In this document: positions 19,001 through 28,959 of the stretch, piece after piece
Numbering within the stretch: the first letter of the stretch is position 1
Layout of the letters: every line of letters starts with the position of its first letter
Assembly: GCF_963576615.1 (NCBI RefSeq)
Contig: NC_088717.1
Span: 40,006,302-40,070,301 of the forward strand
Origin: Watersipora subatra
Taxonomy: Eukaryota; Bryozoa; Gymnolaemata; Cheilostomatida; Watersiporidae
DNA length: 64,000 nt
Direction of reading: 5' to 3'
The notes under the pieces: generated by a model
Databases searched by the model: none
The model's input: the letters and a program-made list of their open reading frames with translations, nothing else
What the model was told of the DNA's origin: nothing
Translations under genes and position numbers: made by a program

Positions 19001-19013
19001 TTATTAATAAATG
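18998..19013. promoter_or_regulatory. palindromic bidirectional start site
   Basis: CATTTATTAATAAATG is a perfect 16-bp palindrome containing both divergent start codons at its ends, leaving no 5' UTR for either gene. Confidence 0.7.
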
Positions 19014-20411
19014 ACTGGACAACTATCTAGCGGTTATCCCATAGATTTTTACAACTTAACTGTCGTCGTAGCGATAGACGAACATAACAAAATATCGTAT
19101 AGCTTTGTCAAAAAGTTTGTCGATATCTCACCAGCACCGGTAGTGGTTAAAAGCTTTGATGATGTCAATCGATGGTATGATGACCCCATGTTATATTATT
19201 TTCAGCAATATAAGTTTGCCTTATACTGCGCGACTGCTTTGTGCGGTGTGAGTAAAGATCAGCTGACACGAGGTCTACCTCTTACAAAAGCTATTTTAAA
19301 CTTTCACGTTATGTACCAAACTAAAAAGATGTTGGCGCAAATGGAGATTAGAAATCCCGGAGATCGAGATTTTGATCCGTGCAACAATCCTTACAACAAA
19401 ACCGAGTACTGCAAATTGCTCAATGAGTTTAGAGTAACAGCTAAAAATATTCCTGAGATTGATCAACCAGCCAGAGGTCTCGGATTTATCATACAAGACG
19501 GTGGTAGTAAAGTAGGTTCTCTACAAAAACAGTTGGCTGATCTAGGCAGGCATCACAAACCGTATCCAAAATATCCATCAAGCAGTAAAGATAAGACGGA
19601 TATGGATGTACAACGGAGTGGTGCCAATGGTTGGGGTACTTATTACCAGTTTCCGGAGTGGAATTCGAGTGCGGGTACTAAAATGGTTTCGGTAACTCAA
19701 GACCCATTTGACTACAAAAGGGTAGTGCCCGATCATAGTAAGTCATTCACATCCCCCGGAATAGTTAGACTTAATGATAGTATTAGAGCTTACGTCTACT
19801 GTTTACTGGGAGCTCAGGTGCAAGCTAGACAAGCGGGTTCCTCCCTCGAGTCTCAACAAGAATTTTTAGTTCTGGTCAATGACTTGATCATGAAAAAGCA
19901 ATCTCTCCAAGATTCTATATCAAACTTTGAGGACGCCCTCACTAAAACTCGCGGGCAAACAAATTATGTTATAGCCAAAGGTCTGTACATGATACCGTCA
20001 GACTTGAACTTGAACGCTTTAGGACAAAGCGTAAAAGGATTTAACGATAAAATTAAAATAGCCCAAGCGTTTGATAGCGTAGGAATAAAACCTCCACCAC
20101 CGAAACCAAAACCCACACCGCTAAAGCCTTCACCAAAACCCAAACCCGCGCAACAGCCAAAACCTGCGCAACCTGCACCAAAACCTGTGCCACTACAACA
20201 GCCACCAAAACCCAAACCTGCACCGACACTAAAATCAACTCCTTCTGTAAAGCCATCTATATTTCCTACAGAATTATTTTCACCAAAACCTGCCCCTTCT
20301 GTAAAGCCATCAACAGAATTGTCACCGCCCGAGGGCAACGTTCACGAAGGAAATAAATTGTTAATTGGCGGCACTATAGTCATCGCGGGTATAGCTTATT
20401 CCATGATGTAA
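19011..20411 (+). CDS. conserved Polinton protein with Pro-rich stalk and C-terminal membrane anchor
   Basis: 466 residues. The globular part (1-360) has the conserved signatures WYDDPMLYYFQQYKFALYC followed by CGVSKDQL and FHVMYQTKKML, and further on FTSPGIVRLNDSIRAYVY. I recognise this as a widespread uncharacterised Polinton family. A Pro/Lys-rich linker of about 75 residues follows (KPKPTPLKPSPKPKP type), then a C-terminal hydrophobic helix (LLIGGTIVIAGIAYSMM). The layout suggests a membrane-anchored or stalk-like virion protein, which is inference. The stop TAA is the beginning of a palindrome shared with the next convergent gene. Confidence 0.8.
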   Translation: MTGQLSSGYPIDFYNLTVVVAIDEHNKISYSFVKKFVDISPAPVVVKSFDDVNRWYDDPMLYYFQQYKFALYCATALCGVSKDQLTRGLPLTKAILNFHVMYQTKKMLAQMEIRNPGDRDFDPCNNPYNKTEYCKLLNEFRVTAKNIPEIDQPARGLGFIIQDGGSKVGSLQKQLADLGRHHKPYPKYPSSSKDKTDMDVQRSGANGWGTYYQFPEWNSSAGTKMVSVTQDPFDYKRVVPDHSKSFTSPGIVRLNDSIRAYVYCLLGAQVQARQAGSSLESQQEFLVLVNDLIMKKQSLQDSISNFEDALTKTRGQTNYVIAKGLYMIPSDLNLNALGQSVKGFNDKIKIAQAFDSVGIKPPPPKPKPTPLKPSPKPKPAQQPKPAQPAPKPVPLQQPPKPKPAPTLKSTPSVKPSIFPTELFSPKPAPSVKPSTELSPPEGNVHEGNKLLIGGTIVIAGIAYSMM

Positions 20412-20433
20412 TTTTATACGGTCGTATAAAATT
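20410..20433. terminator. shared gene-end palindrome between convergent genes
   Basis: 11-bp perfect stem (AATTTTATACG / CGTATAAAATT), 2-base loop. The TAA stops of both convergent genes lie at its two outer ends. Confidence 0.8.
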
Positions 20434-20731
20434 ATGACAATGCGGCTTGTAGAGCCGCCTTTTTCATCGTTTTGTACCCGGGTATACCTTGTGCCTTGGC
20501 CAGCTTTTTGAGTTCGGGTAAGTTAACGCACAGTTCTGGTGGCATTCTATTCTCATACCTAGGTATGGGTCTACCTCGAACTGTATATCTTTCCGTCGAC
20601 TCTTTATATTCGTCATACACAGGGGGTCGGACGAGATCAAACAACTCCATCGCATTGATCCATCTTTGACTCAACTCATCTAAACTTTCTTTTGGTTTCC
20701 TATTCAAGAAGTGCGGCATTGTTAATGTCAT
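20432..20731 (-). CDS. small SAP-like protein
   Basis: 99 residues. The C-terminal 30 (LPELKKLAKAQGIPGYKTMK onward) look like a SAP-type helix-loop-helix with the LKxLAKxxGIxGYxxMxKxxL pattern, also present three times at the N-terminus of the polymerase encoded just upstream. The N-terminal part is Pro/Arg-rich. The start (TATAGAATAAATG) overlaps the polymerase 3' end by 32 bp. A DNA-binding replication accessory is inferred. Confidence 0.65.
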   Translation of the reverse strand: MTLTMPHFLNRKPKESLDELSQRWINAMELFDLVRPPVYDEYKESTERYTVRGRPIPRYENRMPPELCVNLPELKKLAKAQGIPGYKTMKKAALQAALS

Positions 20732-23700
20732 TTATTCTATAATGTCCGTGTGCCAAGCTATTTATTGAATCTAGGTAATAGCGTTTGTCGTCAAAGGCCG
20801 ACAGAGTCTTTTTGCTAAAAGTCCAATTTTTTATCTCGTGTAGTTTGGACTGGAGTGTCGTCATGGTGGCATTCGGAGCCGAATCTCCACTATCCAGGCA
20901 TTGTTTGTAGGTATCAAACTTTAGGTTTTTGGTTATACACTTTTTTACTCCTTTGCATTTTGTCAGTCCCCAACCCTCACCCTCTACGCAGTATGACTTG
21001 GCTCGCAAAGCCACAAATTCCGCTATCGGTTTGCCACCACCTTCATCCTTGGGCAGACCTATCACTTTCTTGTTTTTCTCACTGTAGCACGGATGATCTT
21101 TAGGGTAGTTGCTCGTATCATACTTTTCGAGCGGCATTTCCTTATAAAAATCTTCTGTCTCGATTAATGACACTAAGCTGTCCGTGTCAGTGTACATCAT
21201 TCTAGCATCGGGGTATCGCCGTCGTATGTCATCGTAAAAGAATTTGTACATGAGCAGTTTGGACAGATCTAAAATGGCCTGACCGACGTAAATAGGTTTG
21301 TTTAAGGCCACTGTAGATTTGCTCATGAGAATGGCCGCCAAGTTGTCATTAAACTCTTTCTTACACTTGAATCGCGGCTTATTTATGAGCTTTTGTTTGC
21401 GATTCATTTTAGTAGTCAACTCTACATCTATCCGTTTGCGAACATTCTCCATCGATTTCCCGAATACCGCATTGTTCATGAGCTTGAAAAAATCTTTCTC
21501 AAAATCAGTCTTAGCTTGCTTTTGAAGATCGGTGTTTAGTCGAATGTATGGCTCCATCCATGCACTTTCTTTAAACTTGAGAACACGGTGTACTTTAGTC
21601 AAATGCAGACCCTTTTTCAAATAATACTTTAAGATACTGTGATGTACGACGTACTTGCGCTTATCTCGAAGGTTTGGCACCAGCTTAGGAACTTTTGCAT
21701 AGCACGGCTCTCCAAGCTTGCCAAGCTCTCCCACATCGCGCATATACTCTGACCACTGATCAGGTTTCATTGATTCGGGTGCCAGCGGATAATCATTGTG
21801 TTCGTCGTGGAGCTTGTTTAGGTATTCTAGATCTACCTCCGCCATGTAGCCCTCATCATCATTAATGTCTGGCAGCCCTTTCGATTTCACCCATTTGAAA
21901 CCACCAGTCGGTAGCTTTTGCGACATGGCCCACCCGTACAGGTTATTCTCATCCAAGTACATCAGGTAGGTAGCTGGTTTCTTTTTATCATACCCCTCCA
22001 CATAAGGATTGTTGGCCTTGGCGTATCGCAAGCCTCCGCATGTAGACACACCACCTCTTATACCACTCTCTACAAAATTGTACATGTCTACATCACTGAT
22101 GAGCTCCAGTTCTTGTTTTGTTATTTTAAGCAATGCATCCCATGACAATGAGGGTGCTGAGATGTAGTGACACGGATCGAGACCATATACATCCATGGCT
22201 GTCGATCTATGGCTCTCAAAAACATCAGTCAAAAGCAAGACATCCGTCTTAAGATAGAGATCGTGATAATCACCCAAAGTCTCACACCCCAGCTCCTTCC
22301 ACACTTTTTGAGCATGCAGGTAGTCACCTGGCTGCAAGCCCGCATGATTGTTTAGCGATGAGCTAAAGTGTATAATCTTTGGAAGTTGCTTTTCTTCAAA
22401 TCGCTCATGAGAATCCATATACTCATACGGATACACGCCCTTTCTCGCCAACAAGCCATAGTGTTCCGGAAACTCCTGTTTCAAGTGTGGGAGATCGTCT
22501 AGTCCTTCCACCAGTTCAGCCAGTGAACTGTTGAGGTGTTGCATGCTGTCGATAAACTTAAAGCGATCTATTCTCATTGACATGTACTTTTCATCCGTGT
22601 TCGCTATAACATCGATGCCCTTGTACCCCTCGTAAGCCTTGACAATTAAATGAGAGTCATACCCCTTGAGGTTGTGAAATATCACGTTAATCTTTTTTGT
22701 CTGTCTGTGCTTGAGATTGCAGCTATTGTGCGCGGGGCCTCTGTACGACCCAGAGACATGATCATGATCTCTAACTAGCCAATCTTCTTCCGTAGCCTCA
22801 CGCCCACACATGTAGCACTCTGTCACAGTTTTAAATTCTCGCTCTTGCTCCGGAGTGATTATTATTTTCGCGATTGGAATGCTATCTATCAACTCTTCTA
22901 TTCTATCCAGCTCTGCAAAGAATCTCTCCATGCAATCCTCACCCCTGTAAGTCTCAAACCTCAATGACTTTCCTAAGCTGTTCACCAGGTTTACGCCGTA
23001 GCCACACGCTGTATGGACTTTGCTATTTTTGTCTATAATAGACTCAAAGTTCGCGTAGACGGTGTAAGGCGCCTTTTCCATATTTTTAATGTTCTTAAAC
23101 TTCATGACCGAGCCAGGTTCAGGCATCTTGACGATGCAAGTACCATCGTGAGCGGCTAGGCACCCTTTGATGTGGTCCTTAAATGTTCTCTCACACGTTG
23201 AGTGGTGGAGACATCGTAGGCAGGTATAGTTGCTACGACCTCCTGTGTTATCAGTTTGCTTCCTCATTAACGCTGACATACTCTTGATCCACATGTAATG
23301 ATCTTTGTAGAGAAGCAGGTTAACCTCGGGGAGACCTTCCGCCTTCTCAGTATACAACCGGTTATCCGTGTGGACAATCTCCACTCCGCCGTCTTTCCAC
23401 TCAAACACATTAATCACGAGTTTGTTTTTGTTAGCAAACCTTTGTATCTGATCTACCGTCACCGGATACTTTAACATTTTGGTATTCAAGCTGTTTTGAT
23501 ATGGCGTGTAATTTGATAACCTGTCTACGTGATCAGATGATGGGTATAGGCATGAGAGTATCGCCCACAACAAGCACTTGTTATCATCCAAAGCCTCTGG
23601 ATCTATTTCTTTTATTTTTTTAACTAACGCTGATTTCTCGGTTTTGGTAGTAAAAGGAATGTCCATAGATTTTGCAATCCGTTTTATCACTGCCATTGTT

Positions 23701-24650
23701 TTGGCACCTCCATTGTTGACGTTTATGATGGCATTTTTGTTCGCTAAAGCTTTAGGGGTTGGTTTGTACGTTCCACCTCTTAGAGGTTTCCACCGATAAA
23801 TTTCCAAATAAAATCTAGATACTCGCTCCAAAATCCACCCCGAACCGTTGTTCGTAAATTCATCAATTTTTCTGATTATATTCGCTAGCTGTCTGTTTAA
23901 TTCTTCATCCAGATTGGTTGATGCTAGGATTGGTACGGCGCCTTCTCTAGGGGTACCCCAGAATCGAGTGATTATAGTACCACGCTCTAGATGGGAGAAT
24001 GCAACTTCAGCACTTACGCGAAGTTTTTTAGTTCGGTTAAACGCATCATTAATCCTACCTATAATGACGGGTTTGGCGTGATTCCATACAAAGTCTATGT
24101 TGGCTGATTGATAACTGGATACATCTATAGTAGATTTGTTGGTGACCTCATCTACAAAAGTGGTTCTTATCTCCACCCGTGGCGCTCTGTCAACACCTCT
24201 CAATGCGTCCACCAAGTCCGCTTTTTTCATACGCGGCCCAACTGTTATATCTCTGGCTCGAGCTAAAGATTTTAGATCTTTCATACTCAAGTCATCCACT
24301 GTAAGACGTTTCTTGCCATCGACAATATCCTTTAACTCGGCTTTTCTCAGCTTCGCTGTATTCCCAAACCCCATCCGCTTCGCCTCCTCCCTCATCTGAC
24401 TGGAGGTAGAGTCTCCATACAGGTTTCTCACATTGCGGAGGGCATCATCCGGGTGTGGCTTTTTGTAAGTACCGTCTATCACTATTGGTATACCCTTACT
24501 AGTTTTACCGATTACCATGGATCGATCGCCCGCATGATACGCTAGCTCCGCTTTGCTCATTTTGCTGTATCCTTTAATACCGCTTTGCTTGGCATCTTGC
24601 CGAAGCCAACTCTTATTCCCTTTTCCGTATAGATTTTTCACATTCTCCAT
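20700..24650 (-). CDS. protein-primed family B DNA polymerase
   Basis: Replicates the element from its terminal repeats. 1316 residues. Order: three SAP-like repeats (about 2-42, 73-111, 116-148); a region with DDNKCLLWAILSCLYP and VNLLLYKDHYMWIKSMS (about 355-470); a zinc finger CLRCLHHSTC (about 478); Exo I region YANFES (about 530); an endonuclease VII-like cysteine/histidine block (CYMCG, RDHDHVSG, HNSCN; about 608-650); Exo II FHNLKGYDSHL (about 663); Exo III YPYEYMD (about 745); Pol A YLDENNLYGWAMS (about 900); Pol B KLMNNAVFGKSMENVRKR (about 1060); Pol C YTDTDSLV (about 1152); and RAKSY (about 1218). The usual Exo I aspartate is Asn here (AAC). The start lies in TTATAATAAATG, 6 bp from the right terminal repeat. 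Open throughout. Confidence 0.95.
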   Translation of the reverse strand: MENVKNLYGKGNKSWLRQDAKQSGIKGYSKMSKAELAYHAGDRSMVIGKTSKGIPIVIDGTYKKPHPDDALRNVRNLYGDSTSSQMREEAKRMGFGNTAKLRKAELKDIVDGKKRLTVDDLSMKDLKSLARARDITVGPRMKKADLVDALRGVDRAPRVEIRTTFVDEVTNKSTIDVSSYQSANIDFVWNHAKPVIIGRINDAFNRTKKLRVSAEVAFSHLERGTIITRFWGTPREGAVPILASTNLDEELNRQLANIIRKIDEFTNNGSGWILERVSRFYLEIYRWKPLRGGTYKPTPKALANKNAIINVNNGGAKTMAVIKRIAKSMDIPFTTKTEKSALVKKIKEIDPEALDDNKCLLWAILSCLYPSSDHVDRLSNYTPYQNSLNTKMLKYPVTVDQIQRFANKNKLVINVFEWKDGGVEIVHTDNRLYTEKAEGLPEVNLLLYKDHYMWIKSMSALMRKQTDNTGGRSNYTCLRCLHHSTCERTFKDHIKGCLAAHDGTCIVKMPEPGSVMKFKNIKNMEKAPYTVYANFESIIDKNSKVHTACGYGVNLVNSLGKSLRFETYRGEDCMERFFAELDRIEELIDSIPIAKIIITPEQEREFKTVTECYMCGREATEEDWLVRDHDHVSGSYRGPAHNSCNLKHRQTKKINVIFHNLKGYDSHLIVKAYEGYKGIDVIANTDEKYMSMRIDRFKFIDSMQHLNSSLAELVEGLDDLPHLKQEFPEHYGLLARKGVYPYEYMDSHERFEEKQLPKIIHFSSSLNNHAGLQPGDYLHAQKVWKELGCETLGDYHDLYLKTDVLLLTDVFESHRSTAMDVYGLDPCHYISAPSLSWDALLKITKQELELISDVDMYNFVESGIRGGVSTCGGLRYAKANNPYVEGYDKKKPATYLMYLDENNLYGWAMSQKLPTGGFKWVKSKGLPDINDDEGYMAEVDLEYLNKLHDEHNDYPLAPESMKPDQWSEYMRDVGELGKLGEPCYAKVPKLVPNLRDKRKYVVHHSILKYYLKKGLHLTKVHRVLKFKESAWMEPYIRLNTDLQKQAKTDFEKDFFKLMNNAVFGKSMENVRKRIDVELTTKMNRKQKLINKPRFKCKKEFNDNLAAILMSKSTVALNKPIYVGQAILDLSKLLMYKFFYDDIRRRYPDARMMYTDTDSLVSLIETEDFYKEMPLEKYDTSNYPKDHPCYSEKNKKVIGLPKDEGGGKPIAEFVALRAKSYCVEGEGWGLTKCKGVKKCITKNLKFDTYKQCLDSGDSAPNATMTTLQSKLHEIKNWTFSKKTLSAFDDKRYYLDSINSLAHGHYRINDINNAALLE

Positions 24651-24656
24651 TTATTA

Positions 24657-25178
24657 TAAACTTCATGCTTTAAGCCTACATCAAATGACCTAATGTTCAG
24701 TCAAGCGTATAATAAATAGACAATCAGAGGTTTAAAGAATTTTGTATAATAAATAGTTGCAAAAAAAGCAAGCGTGACCAGCACCGAAAGGTCCTGCAGT
24801 CACGTGTCACCTAGGTGACAGCCGTGCCTGTTTCTAACTCTCTCCATTTTATTTTTGAATTTTTAATATCCATTTTTTTAAAATCAGCATGAGTTTGTGT
24901 ATCTGATTTTGAGTTCTCATGGTTTAAAGAATTTTGTATAATAAAGGTACAAATGGCAAGCGTGACCAGCACTTAGGTCCTGCAGTCGCGTGCTCTTTGG
25001 CAGCCGTACCTTCTCTCCGTACAAATTTCTCACATTCTCCATTTTTCAAAATCCTTGGGATTTTGAAAACTTTTAAAAAACTTTTAAAATACTATCTAAA
25101 ATTCTAGATTTTTTCATCTTTAGACAAAAATTGCCAGGGCGAAAATTCTGGTCCAGAATAGTTAATTCACATACTACT
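24657..25178 (-). repeat. Polinton terminal inverted repeat, right
   Basis: Mirror of 10455-10976. Its inner 37 bp are a copy of the 3' end of the RING gene and now form the upstream region of the polymerase gene. Carries a perfect 16-bp palindrome TGTCACCTAGGTGACA at about 24805, changed by one base in the left repeat. Confidence 0.92.
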
Positions 25179-25184
25179 AACCGC
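25179..25184. repeat. target-site duplication, right copy
   Basis: AACCGC, identical to 10449-10454. Confidence 0.9.
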
Positions 25185-25374
25185 ATTTCGGAGTCTTTGT
25201 TATTTCGACGTATGTAATAAGCACATCGGCTGCCAAATTTGAACCCAAGCAACAGTTTTCTTGAATTCATAGGGTGAAATAAAAGTCGTATAATGAGGTG
25301 AAAACCCCACCATGCTCAACTTTGTAAGGTGAAAAAATCGTATAGCAGGGTAATTGTATCCTGAGGGTGCACTG
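25185..25374 (-). mobile_element. 5' end of the Tigger/pogo element hosting the Polinton
   Basis: On the minus strand the outer end is CAGTGCACCCTCAGGATACA, preceded by TA at 25375-25376, the target of this superfamily. A short frame (MNSRKLLLGFKF onward) stays open across the rejoined insertion site into the left flank, leading towards the transposase HTH at 10.2 kb. Confidence 0.6.
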
Positions 25375-25376
25375 TA

Positions 25377-28300
25377 GTGACTTTGAAAACAGACCTGTTC
25401 AAGATAGACGTCTACCTAAGTAGTTATCCAATTTTGTGCTGCAATGGTTGTGCAGGTCAGTTAACCCTGAGATCAATTAGATTTTATGCTGTATGGTTTT
25501 ACAACAGTTGATTTTGAGATCAAGAGGGGATGCGGAATGCATTTGATATGTGTTAATTATAGCATTGATTTGGGATTGTACAGTTTGTTCCTTTGTTGTA
25601 GACAGCGTATGGCAATGCAATGCTTACATTACGTTACGCTTGATGCAATGACTTTGTGCAGACTATGTACATGTGCTAAGTAAAAGTTGTGTTTTGGTGT
25701 TGAATAAAAGTACTAGCGACTTGTTGCTTACCAAGTGTTTGATAAACTTGCTACAACAATGTTATTGTTTTCTTTTTACGAACTTTTTTATAAATAGAAA
25801 TAGTGGCATATATCTTTTAACGCCATTGGTGGGATATCTATGATTACACTAGCCCAAACATTTAACAAAATGTTAAGACTAGTTTTAAAAAAAAATTGCA
25901 ATTAGCTTATTCAATGAAAATACAAAAACTTGTTTTGTATCAGCATTTTTGTTCAAAACGGTTCAAAAAGTCACGATTGTCAAGATTTGTCAACTACCTA
26001 GTCTCTGATTGTTAAAATTTTAGAGTTATTTCACCTCGAGAAAAAATAATTTTATGGTTTCGATCATCGAAATTCACAGTAGCCTGCGAGAGAAGTTTGC
26101 TCTTTGCTTGAGATGAAAATACACTTACCTATTATTGTGATTTCTCATTTACTTATGGCAAAGATGATTTTCTTATCTTTGTTTCTTTACAATTATGATA
26201 ATAATTCAATGTGATTATAATGCAGACTCAATAGGCTAAACAGTGATTTACACTGATCTATGTTTGTTCAGATTTTATTTGAGTATGAAGAATGAAGGCT
26301 TTTTCTGTCATAGGTGTCTAAGATATATCCATATTTTACTAACTTCTGCAGCTTGTCGCAAGAATATTAAACATCATTACAGAAAACTTATGGAGAAATG
26401 ACCTATTCCAAACCATAGAAATCAACCGATCCTGATGCCATATTACCCTTAAAGTCACTTGAAATATTTAACCAAATCACCCTTGTCACAGATCCTGATG
26501 GCACGCACAACTTGTAGTTTGAGACAATGAAGAGTGATCAACACCACAAAGATCTTTGTGATATATTCTCAGCTGTAGCTGTAGGTTAATGCTGCCATGT
26601 GCCACATCATAGACTATATTTTGCATTTTCACGCGCACAATGACTCTTTTTTTTACATGACTATTTACTTCATCAAAGAATAGTAGATATTACATAGACA
26701 GTCAGCGGCTTGAACTTCAATGACAGCTTTATTAATGAGTGGTGTAGGGAACTTCCTGCTATTAATTTTGTGTATGATTGGAAGTGCAAGGGCATCCAAG
26801 TACCTGCGTGTGACTGTGTATACTTATACGCCTGTAATTCAAATTATTTCTTCATGTAAGTTTTAGAATTAGTAGAAAGCAATATTCAGTTGCCAATCGT
26901 ATAACAGTGAACCTGATCTCGTCATTCTAAATAGGATAGAGAAGTTTATTACATAGTAGAGAATGTTTATTTACATAGTATCAATCAGAATCAAGTCACT
27001 GTCAAAAAACAAATAGTTTATGCTTATTTTTGAAAGATACATATATATGATAAAGATCAGCTTTACACACTTGTATAAATATACCAAAAAGCAAATTTAT
27101 TAAAATGTATCAAGCCAAACTCAAATGTATGTATTTATTTTCATACTGCAATTAGAACAGAAGTATACATTAGTTAGAGAGTTACTACTGAGAGTCCAAA
27201 TACATGAGCCAGCGATAGTATAATTATTCATCAACCAGGGTATGCTAGTGACTCAAGAATCCATTGCTTCAAAGGGGTTGAAAAAGTTGGTACCTCCATG
27301 ATGTCACATATTAGGCGGTAAGGAATTTCAGTCTTGACACAGAGATAAGCAACTTGCCACTTTTCACAAGCAGCCAAGGAAGGAAGTGAAAAAGAAAGTA
27401 GTGACTGTCTAAATGACTTGTGAGAATGTAGAGTAGACAAACTGGCATGATTTAAAATTGTGGAAAAGAATAAACAGAAAGATAGTTGGGTGATTAAAGT
27501 CAGATTAATCTCAGCAGCTTCTTTCGAACAATAACCATCTGGTTAGGATATTTGGTACGAGCTTTAATACAACATAACATTTGTGGTACCTTGTGGAAAA
27601 CATATTGTAAAATATGACTATTGATTACCACAATAAAGATTGTTCATATATATATATAAAATTCTGTGTGTAAAAGAATAATGTAATCAAATTAATGTGG
27701 ATATAACAGTTAATAGAAGCCAATGAAATAAAGTAGAGATATGTGTGAAAAATGTACTAATACAAGATTTCCGATCTGGGCATCAATGAAGTGGGTGCCT
27801 TGTTAGTGTTGGCATTGTTCACTATACTAATTCAAACGACATAACCAGAGTTGATATTTTGAATTAATGCTGCCCGGAATTATCGCCTTTTCGTCTGAAG
27901 CTGTCGCCTTTCGACCCAAAAGTGTCGTCTCAGTGACTGTCGCCTAACCGTCCACCAACCATCCGAAACACGTCAAATGCGTATTGCCGCGCCTCGCAAA
28001 AAGTACCTCCGAACACCCTGAAGCTACCTAGCTTTTGGTTGGTTTACTTTTTTTCTAATTGTTTTGACTAAACGACATTACATTAATATTAGTTTATTGC
28101 AATATTTTACGTAATTATGCTTAAAATTATTTTATTTATAGCGTTTGCTGCTATAACGTACTTTGTGCTTTGTCGGCCGCTTGATGTAGGCAGCTGAAAC
28201 GCTGAAGAATTTGCTTTGTGCATACACACTTGATGTAACTACAGAGTGAACATTTTTTAATTCATTATAGCAACTACATTATTTTGTGCTGTTGGCTACA

Positions 28301-28955
28301 AGATAAAAGTATACACTCATCCAGGCTTGGCAATGCTTATTAGATCATGAATACATGGCCTATCGGCTATACCTGACTTAGTGTGGCTTCGTCAGTAAGG
28401 TTTAGTGAAGGCCACGGCCAACAAAGCTGATTTGTTCTATGTTGTGACACTAGATACTTACCTGGCGTACAAGTATTGCAAACTAAGTCATTGTCTGCTA
28501 TTTTGCATTGCTCTGTGTTTAGCAGCGCTTATGACCAAACACCAATCATTACTGTAGTGCTAAGTATGAATGGGAAGGGAGAATGGCTGGATAAAAAGAA
28601 TAAAATTTCAAAAGCATGTAAGCATATAAAGAAGAGAAAGCCATATCAAAGAGTGAAAGAGCGGGATAATGAAAAAATGATTGAATGTGTAGGCGTGCAT
28701 GTAAAGCAATATAAAGCTGAATCTGCAAGAGATGTCTTTGGTTTCCAAAGCAGTAATGCTGTAATAAATTTAATGCTCACCTCTACGAGGCCCTCTTACA
28801 CACAATCAGCATATTATATGTAGAATTAATTTACTATATAGGTTATGCTATATTAATTTGCTAATCTATGTATATACATGTACTGTAATTTATCTCCAAT
28901 TTTGTCATTGTTCGGTGTCAGTTCAGCTATAAGTGATTAAAATCTAGCAATGAAA
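25377..28955. other. intergenic, no gene recognised
   Basis: AT-rich. The stretch near 25558-25600 repeats the sequence at 9145-9185 (GCATTGATTTGGGATTGTAC), and 27885-27930 repeats part of 8940. A short TA tract is at 27646-27658. No long or conserved frame was seen. Confidence 0.4.
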
Positions 28956-28959
28956 AAAT

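Larger units (their letters stand above)
10455..25178. mobile_element. complete Polinton/Maverick (adintovirus-like) element
   Basis: The element is 14724 bp, begins AGTAGT and ends ACTACT, and is bounded by 522-bp inverted repeats and a 6-bp target duplication. It holds the hallmark set: integrase, protein-primed polymerase B, packaging ATPase, major capsid and probable penton proteins, plus about ten accessory frames. Genes are tightly packed on both strands. An adenain-like cysteine protease, usual in the group, is not seen. Nearly identical terminal repeats and mostly open genes suggest recent insertion; one nonsense and one frameshift mutation show that decay has begun or that this copy was defective. 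Confidence 0.95.

Noticed and set aside
20053..20338. Gly/Val-rich minus-strand frames opposite the 466-residue protein
   Set aside because: Shadows of the Pro/Lys-rich linker on the other strand.
10455..25178. AATAAA near Polinton starts as ordinary poly(A) signals
   Set aside because: It is fused to start codons even where the neighbouring gene is divergent, so no transcript ends there.
25073..25270. Short minus-strand gene at the right edge of the Polinton
   Set aside because: The frame crosses the element boundary; the part outside belongs to the Tigger-like element and the part inside is terminal repeat.
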